Made by a program: the position numbers and the translations under genes | In this document: one piece after another, positions 40,684 to 48,632 of the stretch | How positions within the stretch are numbered: position 1 is the first letter of the stretch | How the letters are laid out: each line of letters opens with the position of its first letter | Assembly: GCA_017431005.1 (NCBI GenBank) | Contig: JAFRLY010000006.1 | Coordinates: 1-64,000, forward strand | Length of the DNA stretch: 64,000 nucleotides | Direction of reading: 5' to 3' | Source of the DNA: Clostridia bacterium | GTDB lineage: Bacteria; Bacillota; Clostridia; Christensenellales; Aristaeellaceae | Notes under the pieces: generated by a model | What the model saw: the letters and a program-made list of their open reading frames with translations, nothing else | The model's database searches: none | Told to the model about the DNA's origin: nothing

Positions 40684-43600
40684 TTACTGAGCGCCGATCT
40701 CCGCCAGTCCCTGATGTCCGAGGGCGGACAGGCGGCGGCAGTAGTCGTCGCTGCGCTTCTGAATGTCATCCTGATAGACCTCCAGCTCCGGCATTGAAAC
40801 GGCGAAGAAGTCGTATCCGACCTTGTCGAAAATATGCCGCTCACCGAAGATGATCAGCTGATGGAAGGACTTTTTCGCCGCCTCATCGTCTCCCAGAGCA
40901 TGGAAGGCCAGTCCCTGCCAGTAAATGTAATCCGAGGGCTGATCGTTGTAATAGCGTACGGGTTCCGGCACCTGAGAGCCGGAAGCGGCCTTCAGGAAAT
41001 ATTCCCGGGCCTTGTCCGTGTCGCCGAGCAGCTGACAGCCGCGGCCCATCAGGTAATAAGCCTGGTTGTCCGGCACATTGTCCAGCTTGCCCTCTCCGAG
41101 GTTTTCCGGATAGACCAGAGTGCGTTCCGCGAGACGGATGGCATCCTCCGGCCGGTTCTCCGCCAGCGCCTTCTCCGCCAGAACGAAGAGCGCGGTTTTA
41201 TACTCGTCCGCGACCTTGCCTTCGCCGCCCTCCCAGACGTGGAAGGTATAGCGTGTCAGCAATCCGAGGGCTTTTTCATGCTGCCCGTCCTGATTCAGCA
41301 GCGAGACATAAGCCAGCATTAAGGCATAGCGGTCCTCCGGCAGGTCCGGATGCGCCTCCAGCAGGGCCAGGCGCTCCTGAACCGGGCGATCCAGGCGCTT
41401 CAGCAGCTGCTCCTGCTCCAGCAGAAACCGGCTGTTGCCGGGTTCCAGCCGGCAGGCGGCGGCAATTTCACCGGCCGCAAGGGAACGGTCTCCGTGGTTG
41501 TAGTAGGCAATGGACAGCGCGCGGTGAGCCGCGGCCAGATCCGGCTGCTGTGCTGTGGCAGCCTGCCAGTGGGCGATCGCGGGGTCATACTGCTTTTTAT
41601 CATAGAGCAGCTCGCCCAGGGCGTAATGTGCCTTCGGCGCTGCAGGCAGCAGGCGGATGACGGTTTCCAGGATCAGGCTTTCCTCCACCCGGTTCGGGAA
41701 GCAGAGGTCCGTGGAGAGAGCTTCGCCCTTCTCTGCCGCGATCCTGGCGGCATCCGTCCTTCCGAGCTTTTCCAGGGCGTACGCAGCGGCAAAATGCTTC
41801 ATCGGTCCTTCCGCCGGGCAGGCTTCCAGCACGTCCGCGGCATCCTGCCAGCAGCCGAAGGACAGGAATTCATAGGCGGCGGTCAGCGATTCCTCCAGAC
41901 GCCCGCCGGAAACCCGGAGGAAGGCGGAGGCGTCCTGACGCCACAGCAGGGGCAGATAGAGCGGATCCACCGCGAGACTCTCCTCCAGGAAGCGCGTGTA
42001 TTCCGCGCTTTCCGGACAGAGCCGCGCCAGCACGGAGGCCTTCAGGGACCGGGCCTTCATATTGTGCCAGCCGCGCAGCAGGCTTTCCTCCGCGAAGGCC
42101 AGGGCCTGGGAAAGGTTTCCTTGCCGGAGACAGACGGCACCCAGGTGCAGGAAGGCCGCGCCGGCGGTTTCCGCGTTCCAGGCCGCTTTGAAGAAGGCGT
42201 CGCAGGCTTCCGGCAGCCGGTCAAGCAGCTCCAGGGCCAGGCCGAGATTGAAATAAGCCTCCCCGGCATAGGGATTGGGGTTCCGCCAGGTCTGCTTCCG
42301 GATGGCAGCGCGGAAATACGGCAGGCTTTTCTCAATCTGTGCGTTCCGCAGCAGATACAGGCCGTAAGCGTTATTCAGGCGGATGTCCGTCGGATCCCGG
42401 CGCAGACCCTCCAGATAATAATCAGCAGGCAGGAAGGTGGCGTGGCGGTACTGCTCCAGATGCTGCCCGGCAAGGTACAGCTCCTCGAGAGACTGAATCT
42501 CCTCCGGCTGCTTCAGCACCTCGGCAGGATCCGGAATGGGCCGGTTTTCCCGGACATACTCGGTGTAGCCGCAGAGCAGGGCGCCATCCGCACTGTATAC
42601 TTCGGCCCGGTAGTCCCGGAGCTCAGGCAGCGTATCCACAAATGCCGCGCGCGGAGACAGATCCGCGGTTTTCCGGTAGATTTCCCGCCCGCCGGAGAAA
42701 AGTACGATCTGCGCGCCGGGAAATTCACCGCTGGCATATACCTTGATCCGGGCCCGGGCAGCGCGGTTCTCCATGGCTTCGTTGGCTTCCCTGCCGAAGG
42801 CGAAGGGATCCGGGGGAATGACCGCTCCGTCCGCATCCAGATAATCGACGCCGAGGATCACGTCTTTCGTGGCGTTGCTGACCCGGCCGACGGTTTTGTA
42901 GGGCATGAAATACTGGACGAAGCTCTTTTCCTCCTGGGGCTTGAGCCAGGTGAAGTCCGGCTGGTTGTCGCAGAAAACGCCGGTCATCAGCTCGATATAG
43001 GGACCGTCCTCGTCCGTCAGGTTTTTGTCCCAGATTCTTCCGAAGTTGCCGCAGCCCCAGGTCCACTGCTTTTTGCCGGGGCTGACATGATGATCCGCCA
43101 CGTGCAGCAGGCCTGCGTCCCGGCTCTCATCGAAATTGCCGACAAAGTCGAAGTCGGAATGGGCCGCCATATAGGAGGTGGGCACCCGGATGTTCCTGTA
43201 CCGGGAGATGTCCACGCCGGCGGAGTAATCCGCCTTGTAGTATTCACCGGTGGCGATCGGGAAGGTGGAGACCGCCCGCTTGCCGTGATCCATGACGGCG
43301 TTCACGTCCGGCGGAAAAACGGAGAAGGTGCTGTCATTGACACTGACAGCGGGATTGGCCCACCAGAGGAAGGTCTGGGGAAAGTCCGTCGGGTTGAACA
43401 GGCGGCCTTTGATTTCGATATAGGCCTTGTCCGGATAAAGCGTGATCACGGCGTTGCCTTTGGTGCCGTTGATCCGGTCCGTTTCACCGAGCATGACGGA
43501 GGCGGAACCGTCGGGATGCTCCGCGAAGGTGTAATCCACCGGCATGAACGTGGAGGGACGGTGATGCTGCGGCCAGTTGAACTCGATGCCGCCGGAGATC

Positions 43601-43929
43601 CAGGGACCGGCCAGACCCACCAGCGCGGGTTTGATCACACGGTTATAGTAAACAAAATCATACTGATTGGTTTTATCGAGAGCCCGCTGGATGCGGCCGC
43701 CCAGCTCCGGCAGGATCATGACGTACAGGTATTCGTTTTCCAGAATGACGGCCCTGTAGGTCACATCCTGCTTTTCCTCGCTGATTTTCTCGCAGATCGG
43801 CACGGGATAGACCTTGCCTGTGGAGCCCTGGTAGGCCCGCTTCTCAATGAAGAGCGGATTCTTTTCCAGCGGGCCGGCCGGATAGGTGGGGATTGTGACA
43901 GCCTGTTCATAAACGGAAGCTTTTTTCAT
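40684..43929 (-). CDS. DUF5107 domain protein with C-terminal TPR repeats
   Basis: The 1081-residue protein has an N-terminal beta-rich DUF5107 domain (about 10-380) with YRAVILENEYLYVMILPELGGRIQRALDK and ISGGIEFNWPQHHRPSTF, which looks like a mutarotase-type beta-sandwich. The middle part (about 400-480) is a short linker and beta segment. From about 490 to 1060 there is a long array of TPR helical hairpins (for example AYFNLGLALELLDRLPEACDAFFKAAW). No signal peptide is seen. The start at 43929 follows GGAGGAG. It is divergent from L-rhamnose mutarotase and near the pectin operon, which suggests a carbohydrate role; its activity is unknown to me. Confidence 0.85.
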   Translation of the reverse strand: MKKASVYEQAVTIPTYPAGPLEKNPLFIEKRAYQGSTGKVYPVPICEKISEEKQDVTYRAVILENEYLYVMILPELGGRIQRALDKTNQYDFVYYNRVIKPALVGLAGPWISGGIEFNWPQHHRPSTFMPVDYTFAEHPDGSASVMLGETDRINGTKGNAVITLYPDKAYIEIKGRLFNPTDFPQTFLWWANPAVSVNDSTFSVFPPDVNAVMDHGKRAVSTFPIATGEYYKADYSAGVDISRYRNIRVPTSYMAAHSDFDFVGNFDESRDAGLLHVADHHVSPGKKQWTWGCGNFGRIWDKNLTDEDGPYIELMTGVFCDNQPDFTWLKPQEEKSFVQYFMPYKTVGRVSNATKDVILGVDYLDADGAVIPPDPFAFGREANEAMENRAARARIKVYASGEFPGAQIVLFSGGREIYRKTADLSPRAAFVDTLPELRDYRAEVYSADGALLCGYTEYVRENRPIPDPAEVLKQPEEIQSLEELYLAGQHLEQYRHATFLPADYYLEGLRRDPTDIRLNNAYGLYLLRNAQIEKSLPYFRAAIRKQTWRNPNPYAGEAYFNLGLALELLDRLPEACDAFFKAAWNAETAGAAFLHLGAVCLRQGNLSQALAFAEESLLRGWHNMKARSLKASVLARLCPESAEYTRFLEESLAVDPLYLPLLWRQDASAFLRVSGGRLEESLTAAYEFLSFGCWQDAADVLEACPAEGPMKHFAAAYALEKLGRTDAARIAAEKGEALSTDLCFPNRVEESLILETVIRLLPAAPKAHYALGELLYDKKQYDPAIAHWQAATAQQPDLAAAHRALSIAYYNHGDRSLAAGEIAAACRLEPGNSRFLLEQEQLLKRLDRPVQERLALLEAHPDLPEDRYALMLAYVSLLNQDGQHEKALGLLTRYTFHVWEGGEGKVADEYKTALFVLAEKALAENRPEDAIRLAERTLVYPENLGEGKLDNVPDNQAYYLMGRGCQLLGDTDKAREYFLKAASGSQVPEPVRYYNDQPSDYIYWQGLAFHALGDDEAAKKSFHQLIIFGERHIFDKVGYDFFAVSMPELEVYQDDIQKRSDDYCRRLSALGHQGLAEIGAQ

Positions 43930-44012
43930 GGGAGGCTCCTCCTTGCCGCTTCGCGGCCGCGGCGGTATCCGCATATTGCCCGGGAATTCCGGCGCTTTTC
44001 TGTTTCAGGATG

Positions 44013-44041
44013 ATTGTAGAATGAAATACCGGGGAATGCAA
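44013..44041 (-). promoter_or_regulatory. Promoter of the DUF5107 gene
   Basis: TTGCAT and TACAAT are 17 bp apart on the minus strand, about 84 bp before the DUF5107 start. The interval 43930-44321 between the divergent genes holds this and the rhaM promoter region; I see no gene in it. Confidence 0.65.
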
Positions 44042-44218
44042 TGAGGAAAGCTGCTGCGTTGTTGAGAAAAATTGTGAAAGATCCTTTCCCGGCATTCGAT
44101 GGATGCCTTGCAATCCGGGGAACGAAAAGAAAAGAGAATTCATTAAAATTGCAGAACAATCCGGAAAGCCGTTCCCGGATTTTCCGCCCTGCGGGACTTC
44201 CTGTCCGGCTGCTGCCGG

Positions 44219-44249
44219 TTGACAAAACGCCGGAAAAGGTTCATTTTAA
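44219..44249 (+). promoter_or_regulatory. Possible promoter of rhaM
   Basis: A consensus TTGACA is present about 100 bp before the rhaM start. The -10 is unclear: CATTTT lies at 17 bp and TTTTAA at 19 bp. Confidence 0.4.
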
Positions 44250-44321
44250 AAAGTACAAAACGCGCAGCGCTCCGGAGAGGCGGAACAGCCGCGCGGACAA
44301 ACGGAAAAAGGAGACAGAACG

Positions 44322-44639
44322 ATGGAACGTTTTGCGTGGAAGGGAAGAATCAAGGCCGGCATGCAGGCGGAGTACAAGCGCCGCCATGACGAGATCTGGC
44401 CGGAAATGCTGGAGCTGCTGAAATCCGCCGGCATCCGGAACTACAGCATCTGGAGCGACGGACGTGACGTTTTCGGATATTATGAATGCGAAAAGGGCAT
44501 TGCATTCGCGGAAAAGACCCAGGCGGGCAGTCCCGTTGTGGACAGATGGAACGATTACATGGAGGACGTGCTGGAGCTGGAAATGGATCCGGAAACCGGC
44601 GCTCAGCCCAAGCTGCGCCAGATGTTCATGATGGAATAA
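44322..44639 (+). CDS. rhaM: L-rhamnose mutarotase
   Basis: The 105-residue dimeric-ferredoxin-fold protein matches the RhaM/RhaU (DUF718) family, which interconverts alpha and beta anomers of L-rhamnose for catabolism. The characteristic segments are EYKRRHDEIWPEMLELLKSAGIRNYSIW, with the conserved His of the active site, and VVDRWNDYMEDVLE. Length and motifs match well. A strong AAAAAGGAGACAG precedes the ATG. No other rha catabolic genes lie beside it, but rhamnose would be released by the rhamnogalacturonan enzymes encoded about 9 kb away. It is followed after 19 bp by the lipid-kinase-like gene. Confidence 0.93.
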   Translation: MERFAWKGRIKAGMQAEYKRRHDEIWPEMLELLKSAGIRNYSIWSDGRDVFGYYECEKGIAFAEKTQAGSPVVDRWNDYMEDVLELEMDPETGAQPKLRQMFMME

Positions 44640-44658
44640 ACGTGCGGGAGAGAAGCAG

Positions 44659-45525
44659 ATGCTGTATGTGATTGCCAACGAGCTGGCAGGGAGCGGCCGG
44701 GGAGCCGAAACGCTGCGGCAGGTGAAGGCGCTGCTGGAGGCACGCGGGATTCCGTATCAGTGCATGACAACGGAGCGGCCCGGACATGCCACGGAGCTGG
44801 CCCGGGAAGCCCTGGCGCAGGACGCCTCGGAGATCGTCAGCCTGGGCGGGGACGGGACGAACTTTGAAATCGTGAACGGTCTCGGCGGGCGGCTGGCGAC
44901 CCTGTATTTTGTGCCCTGCGGCACGGGCAATGACTTTGCGAAGAAGCTGAACCTGCCGAAGGATCCGCTGGAAGCGCTGCGGGTGCAGCTGGAGGGAAAA
45001 CCCCGGCGCATCGATGTGGGACAGGTGAACGAATACTGCTTCCTGAATGTGTCCGGCTGCGGGTTTGACGTGGAGGTGCTGAGGCAGGCGGACCGGTTCA
45101 AGAAGCTGGGAAAGGGCATGCTGCCTTACCTGCTGGGGATTTTCGCCGCCCTGAAGTCCTTCCGGCCGCTGCCGGTGGAATGGACGACCGGCAGCCTGAC
45201 CGAAAAGCAGGAGGTAACGATCTATACGCTGGGGAACGGCAGCTACTTCGGCGGCGGCATGAAGGCGGTGCCCCACGCCGTGATCGACGACGGCCTTTTT
45301 GACCGGATTATCGCGGACAGGATGAGCAGGCTGAGCATCCTCAAGCTGCTGACCCGGTTTATTAACGGAAAGCATACGGACCTGCCCCAGGTGCGGGAGG
45401 ACCGGTGCGCGGAGGTGACGGTCCGCTGCCCGGGCATGACGGTGAATATTGACGGGGAGCTGGTTCAGATGGATGAGGCGCGTTACCGGATCCTGCCGGG
45501 CGCGCTGGAGATCCGGCTGCCATAA
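44659..45525 (+). CDS. Diacylglycerol kinase-like lipid kinase (YegS/BmrU family)
   Basis: The 288-residue protein has the DAGK catalytic fold: an N-terminal nucleotide-binding half with SLGGDGTNFEIVNGL (GGDGT motif, about 55-69) and VPCGTGNDFAKKL, and a C-terminal beta-rich half with GNGSYFGGGMKAVPHA and a final INIDGELV strand. In this family ATP phosphorylates diacylglycerol or related lipids, supporting phospholipid recycling. No membrane helix is predicted. It is downstream of rhaM and ends at a bidirectional terminator. A substrate other than diacylglycerol is possible. Confidence 0.88.
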   Translation: MLYVIANELAGSGRGAETLRQVKALLEARGIPYQCMTTERPGHATELAREALAQDASEIVSLGGDGTNFEIVNGLGGRLATLYFVPCGTGNDFAKKLNLPKDPLEALRVQLEGKPRRIDVGQVNEYCFLNVSGCGFDVEVLRQADRFKKLGKGMLPYLLGIFAALKSFRPLPVEWTTGSLTEKQEVTIYTLGNGSYFGGGMKAVPHAVIDDGLFDRIIADRMSRLSILKLLTRFINGKHTDLPQVREDRCAEVTVRCPGMTVNIDGELVQMDEARYRILPGALEIRLP

Positions 45526-45554
45526 AAAAAGCGCGGTTTCAGCCGCGCTTTTTT
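45524..45554. terminator. Bidirectional terminator between convergent genes
   Basis: GCGCGG and CCGCGC form a hairpin flanked by AAAAAAA on the left and TTTTTT on the right. The end of the GltS-like gene overlaps it. It serves both convergent units. Confidence 0.85.
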
Positions 45555-46930
45555 CCTGCCTTTTTCAGGATCAGGGAACGGAAAAGAATCAGGTTCATGA
45601 CCAGGAAGAAACCGGCCAGCAGGACCAGCGTCAGGCCGGGCCGCCGCGGGGCCAGGGGTGCCAGCAGCATGATCGGAAAGCCGAAGACAATGGCCGGGAA
45701 GTTCTGATACACCATGTTTTCCGAGGCCGGGGTGCGGAAATCCGGATCCAGCTCCCGCAGCAGGATAATCCCGGTGCTGGCGGTGCCGGTCAGCATGCCG
45801 TACATCATCAGAAACTGCTCCCGGGAATATTCCGGAAAAAGGATGCCGGCGATGAGCCGGTTATAAAGGAAGGTGACGGCCAGGCCGGCGGCGCCCATGA
45901 TCAGCATGACGCCCCAGTAATTGGTCAGCACCCGCAGACGGATTGCCGCGATGCCTGCCACGACCATGACATCAAAGAAAAAATTGCTGATACGGGTCAT
46001 CAGGAAGCCGCTGATATACTCCCTCCGGACGGCGCCTCTTTTTTTCAGCGCGTTCAGCAGGCCGCGGATGAGCACCGCGCTGAGCACGCCGATCAGGAAG
46101 TTAAAGCCGAAAATAACGGACCGCATGCCCGGAAGCAGGGTGCTGAGCAGCGTCATCAGCAGATAGGCGACCAGATAGGCCAGGGCTGTCAGCGCGATCT
46201 GGACGGTGATTTTATCAATGCTGTCCTGCATGGGGATCTCATCGGAGTGCTGCACGTCCTCGGAGCGGAGCGTGCCTTCGCCGGATACGGAGGAGGAGAT
46301 TTTTCCCTGCCGCTTCAGCACCGCGAGCCAGCAGACACCGCCGAGACTGGCGCTCAGAAAGCCCAGGGCGGCAATGGTCAGACCGAAGCTTTTGCCGCCG
46401 GCAAAGCCGTAATCGGCTTCATAGATTCCGCCGTAATTCAGAGCCTGGCCGGTGCCCTGACCGTACCCGAAGGGCAGCAGGATACCCGCAGCCCGGAAAA
46501 AGCCGGGAAGCAGGGCCGCGGCGGCCAGGGAAATCAGCAGACCGGTGATTCCCTGCAGCAGATAGGTGGAAACGGTTGTAATGCCGGTGTTGAAGATTTC
46601 GCTGACGCGCTTCCCTGAAAGCTTTCCGCCGGGGGATTTGAAGGCGGAGGCAATGAAGCCCAGGGCGAGGGCGTGATACGTAATCATTTCCAGCAGGTCG
46701 GAGCCGTTTCCGTTAAAGAAGGCGGTATCAAAAAGCTCCGCGCCGGTGATCTGGCGGTACAGAAAGGAAAACAGCAGCAGCATCAGCCCGCCCAGCACCG
46801 AGGTGGGAATCAGAGAGCGGCGCAGCGGCCGGATCCGCCGCTTGAGGGCATGGGCGGCCAGCAGGCTGATCAGCAGCACCGCGATCAGGTTGACGCCGCC
46901 CCAGACACTATAATCCCAGAAATTCTCCAT
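45539..46930 (-). CDS. Sodium:glutamate symporter-like membrane protein (GltS family)
   Basis: The 463-residue protein has about 11 to 12 hydrophobic helices. The repeat-like hairpin segments FGYGQGTGQALNYGGIYE and YGMLTGTASTGIILLRELDPD resemble the two inverted pore loops of GltS (ESS family), which imports L-glutamate with sodium. A charged, probably cytoplasmic loop (about 210-250) separates the halves. The start at 46930 lies inside the 3' end of the acyltransferase gene by 23 bp and is preceded by GGGAGAGCC, so the two are coupled. The substrate is inferred from family resemblance only and may be a different amino or organic acid. Confidence 0.75.
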   Translation of the reverse strand: MENFWDYSVWGGVNLIAVLLISLLAAHALKRRIRPLRRSLIPTSVLGGLMLLLFSFLYRQITGAELFDTAFFNGNGSDLLEMITYHALALGFIASAFKSPGGKLSGKRVSEIFNTGITTVSTYLLQGITGLLISLAAAALLPGFFRAAGILLPFGYGQGTGQALNYGGIYEADYGFAGGKSFGLTIAALGFLSASLGGVCWLAVLKRQGKISSSVSGEGTLRSEDVQHSDEIPMQDSIDKITVQIALTALAYLVAYLLMTLLSTLLPGMRSVIFGFNFLIGVLSAVLIRGLLNALKKRGAVRREYISGFLMTRISNFFFDVMVVAGIAAIRLRVLTNYWGVMLIMGAAGLAVTFLYNRLIAGILFPEYSREQFLMMYGMLTGTASTGIILLRELDPDFRTPASENMVYQNFPAIVFGFPIMLLAPLAPRRPGLTLVLLAGFFLVMNLILFRSLILKKAGKKRG

Positions 46931-48137
46931 AAGGCTCTCCCTTGATGACATTGATGGCACGGTAATAGAGATTCACGTATTTCAGCGCGTTGAAGTGACA
47001 GTCTCCGCGGACCTGGAAGGTCTGATCGCCATGGTAGAAATTCAGGCGGTTCCGCCCGATGGCGGCCATCCCGGAGATCTCACTGTACGGACAGATCCTG
47101 GGATTTTCGCCCTCCTCCCCGAAAACGATCCGGTCGCCGTAAAGCCGGAGGGAAATGTCCTTTTCCCTCAGCTCCTTCCGCCGGAACTCAAAGACCTCAT
47201 AGAGGCATACCCGGTCCGTGAACATGGGCTTATCCCGCCAGTCACCCGGATCCAGCCGGTTGACGAAGCGCTTCTGATATTCATACCAGTCATTGGCAAA
47301 GGAGAAGGGGAAGTCGAACCCGACCCCGGTCAGGCGTTTGTCCTCACCGTAACGGACGCGCCGACGGCAGGAAAGACACTCCGTCTCATCCCCGCTGCTT
47401 CGGAATACGGACAGGCCGCAGAACGGACAGACATAAACCATCCGCTCGAGATATTCCGCCTTCCGGCGGGAAACATACCGCCCGCCGGGGACAGCCTCAT
47501 TGACGCTCAGTCCTTCCTGAATACAATCCAGGAGCTCCCGGGCGGACATCTTACCGTACTCTTCCGGAGATATCAGGCGCACCGGCCGCGCGTGCATGCT
47601 GCCCCGGCGGACTTTGTCGCTCCAGCGGGGATGCACGCCGTAGCCGCCCTCGATCCGGAAGAACAGCACGGGCAGCCTGAGCCGGCGGATCAGGTGAACA
47701 ACGGCGGGGCTCATGTACTCCGTTTTGCCGCTGAAGGTACGGTTGCCCTCCGGCGCGAGGGCGATGTTTCCGCCCTCCCGGGCGACCCGGCTGATCGTGG
47801 CCAGGGCCTGCAGATCCGTTTTCTGCTTCCGGATCGGAATCGGCGCGGCGATAAACCGCAGGGCGGAGGAAAGCATCCCCTTGGAGAAAATATCCTCCGT
47901 CGCGACATAATACACCGGGTGCCGGAAGGCGGACATGATGAAAAACTGATCAAAGGGCGTCTGATGATTATAAAGAATCAGGACCGGCTCCGCACCTTCG
48001 TCCCGGAACCGTTCGATCCGCACGTGATACCGGAGGCGGCTGCACAGGCCGAGCACCGGTCCCAGCAGGGAACGGAAGAACTGGTGCCTCGGACGGATCC
48101 AGGGCTGTTTTTCGGCGGAGGAACCGGATGCGTTCAT
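46908..48137 (-). CDS. PlsC-type acyltransferase with C-terminal zinc ribbon
   Basis: The 409-residue protein has a lysophospholipid acyltransferase domain: NHQTPFD (H58-x4-D63, the catalytic HX4D) and the acceptor motif APEGNRTFSGK. It then carries a zinc-ribbon-like insertion (VCPFCGLSVFRSSGDETECLSCRRR) and a C-terminal domain of unknown type with several Trp, Tyr and Phe residues. No signal peptide is present. Acylation of a glycerol-phosphate or lysolipid is likely. I choose the ATG at 48137 after AGAAAGG, since the longer frame would begin inside the promoter region. It is transcribed with the overlapping symporter gene. Confidence 0.82.
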   Translation of the reverse strand: MNASGSSAEKQPWIRPRHQFFRSLLGPVLGLCSRLRYHVRIERFRDEGAEPVLILYNHQTPFDQFFIMSAFRHPVYYVATEDIFSKGMLSSALRFIAAPIPIRKQKTDLQALATISRVAREGGNIALAPEGNRTFSGKTEYMSPAVVHLIRRLRLPVLFFRIEGGYGVHPRWSDKVRRGSMHARPVRLISPEEYGKMSARELLDCIQEGLSVNEAVPGGRYVSRRKAEYLERMVYVCPFCGLSVFRSSGDETECLSCRRRVRYGEDKRLTGVGFDFPFSFANDWYEYQKRFVNRLDPGDWRDKPMFTDRVCLYEVFEFRRKELREKDISLRLYGDRIVFGEEGENPRICPYSEISGMAAIGRNRLNFYHGDQTFQVRGDCHFNALKYVNLYYRAINVIKGEPYGEFLGL

Positions 48138-48216
48138 GGCGTGAGCCTTTCTCTGCGGTGTGATTGTTACATATTGCAATAATGAATCTGTATGCGTAAA
48201 ACATGAAGCCTGCTCC

Positions 48217-48245
48217 ATCATAACACCGGAAAGCGTTTTTCCCAA
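48217..48245 (-). promoter_or_regulatory. Promoter of the acyltransferase-symporter pair
   Basis: TTGGGA and TATGAT are 17 bp apart on the minus strand, about 80 bp before the acyltransferase start. Confidence 0.5.
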
Positions 48246-48331
48246 GAGCCGGGCGGGAAAAACAGCAGAAAATCATAAAACCGGCTTACACCTGCCGGCA
48301 TGAAAGCACAAAAAGAATACGAAAATACATC

Positions 48332-48360
48332 TTGTGTTTTTTGCCGGCAGGGAGTACACT
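48332..48360 (+). promoter_or_regulatory. Possible promoter of the 32-codon gene
   Basis: TTGTGT and TACACT are 17 bp apart, 40 bp before the small reading frame. Confidence 0.45.
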
Positions 48361-48399
48361 CCCTTGTGGAAAAAGATAACTCTGCGGAGGAAAGTAACA

Positions 48400-48498
48400 A
48401 TGGAAGAGCAGCCGAAACCCCAGGACCCCGATGTGATTGCGGCGGAACAGACGGAAACTGCCGTGCAGGAAAGTCTGGAGGAACTGAGAATAGCATAG
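48400..48498 (+). CDS. Small acidic hypothetical protein (32 aa)
   Basis: A 32-codon frame reads MEEQPKPQDPDVIAAEQTET and ends EELRIA. It is preceded by GCGGAGGAAAGTAACA, an excellent ribosome-binding site with good spacing, and by a plausible promoter. The peptide is acidic and proline-rich at the start, then predicted helical. There is no signal peptide. No family is recognised, and an 81-codon frame in a different phase across the same area lacks a ribosome-binding site. It lies alone between the divergent acyltransferase and aconitase genes. Confidence 0.45.
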   Translation: MEEQPKPQDPDVIAAEQTETAVQESLEELRIA

Positions 48499-48541
48499 GT
48501 TACCCGGTCTGGTCTTTTGGTGTTCTTTCCCTGAAAACGCA

Positions 48542-48569
48542 TTGACATTCTGTATACAAAACGTAAAAA
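48542..48569 (+). promoter_or_regulatory. Possible promoter of aconitase
   Basis: A consensus TTGACA is followed 16 bp later by TAAAAA, a weak -10, about 65 bp before the aconitase start. Confidence 0.4.
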
Positions 48570-48587
48570 TAAAAGCAGAAAAACGCA

Positions 48588-48613
48588 TCACGATCTCTCT
48601 CGGGGGATCGTGA
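48588..48613 (+). promoter_or_regulatory. Leader hairpin before aconitase
   Basis: TCACGATC and GATCGTGA are perfect inverted repeats with a ten-base loop. ATTTTG follows immediately, then the ribosome-binding site GGAGG. It could be an attenuator or a 5' stabiliser. Confidence 0.4.
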
Positions 48614-48632
48614 TTTTGCACGGAGGACAAGC

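Noticed and set aside
41350-44013. An 887-codon open frame on the plus strand opposite the DUF5107-TPR gene
   Set aside because: It is antisense to a protein with a clear TPR periodicity and a good start; the opposite frame has no recognisable domain.
44041-44421. A 126-codon frame upstream of and overlapping rhaM
   Set aside because: It spans the promoter region of rhaM and the DUF5107 gene, is very basic, and its end overlaps rhaM in another phase.
48300-48545. An 81-codon frame crossing the 32-codon gene
   Set aside because: It lacks a ribosome-binding site, is in another phase, and contains no recognised motif, whereas the shorter frame has an excellent site.
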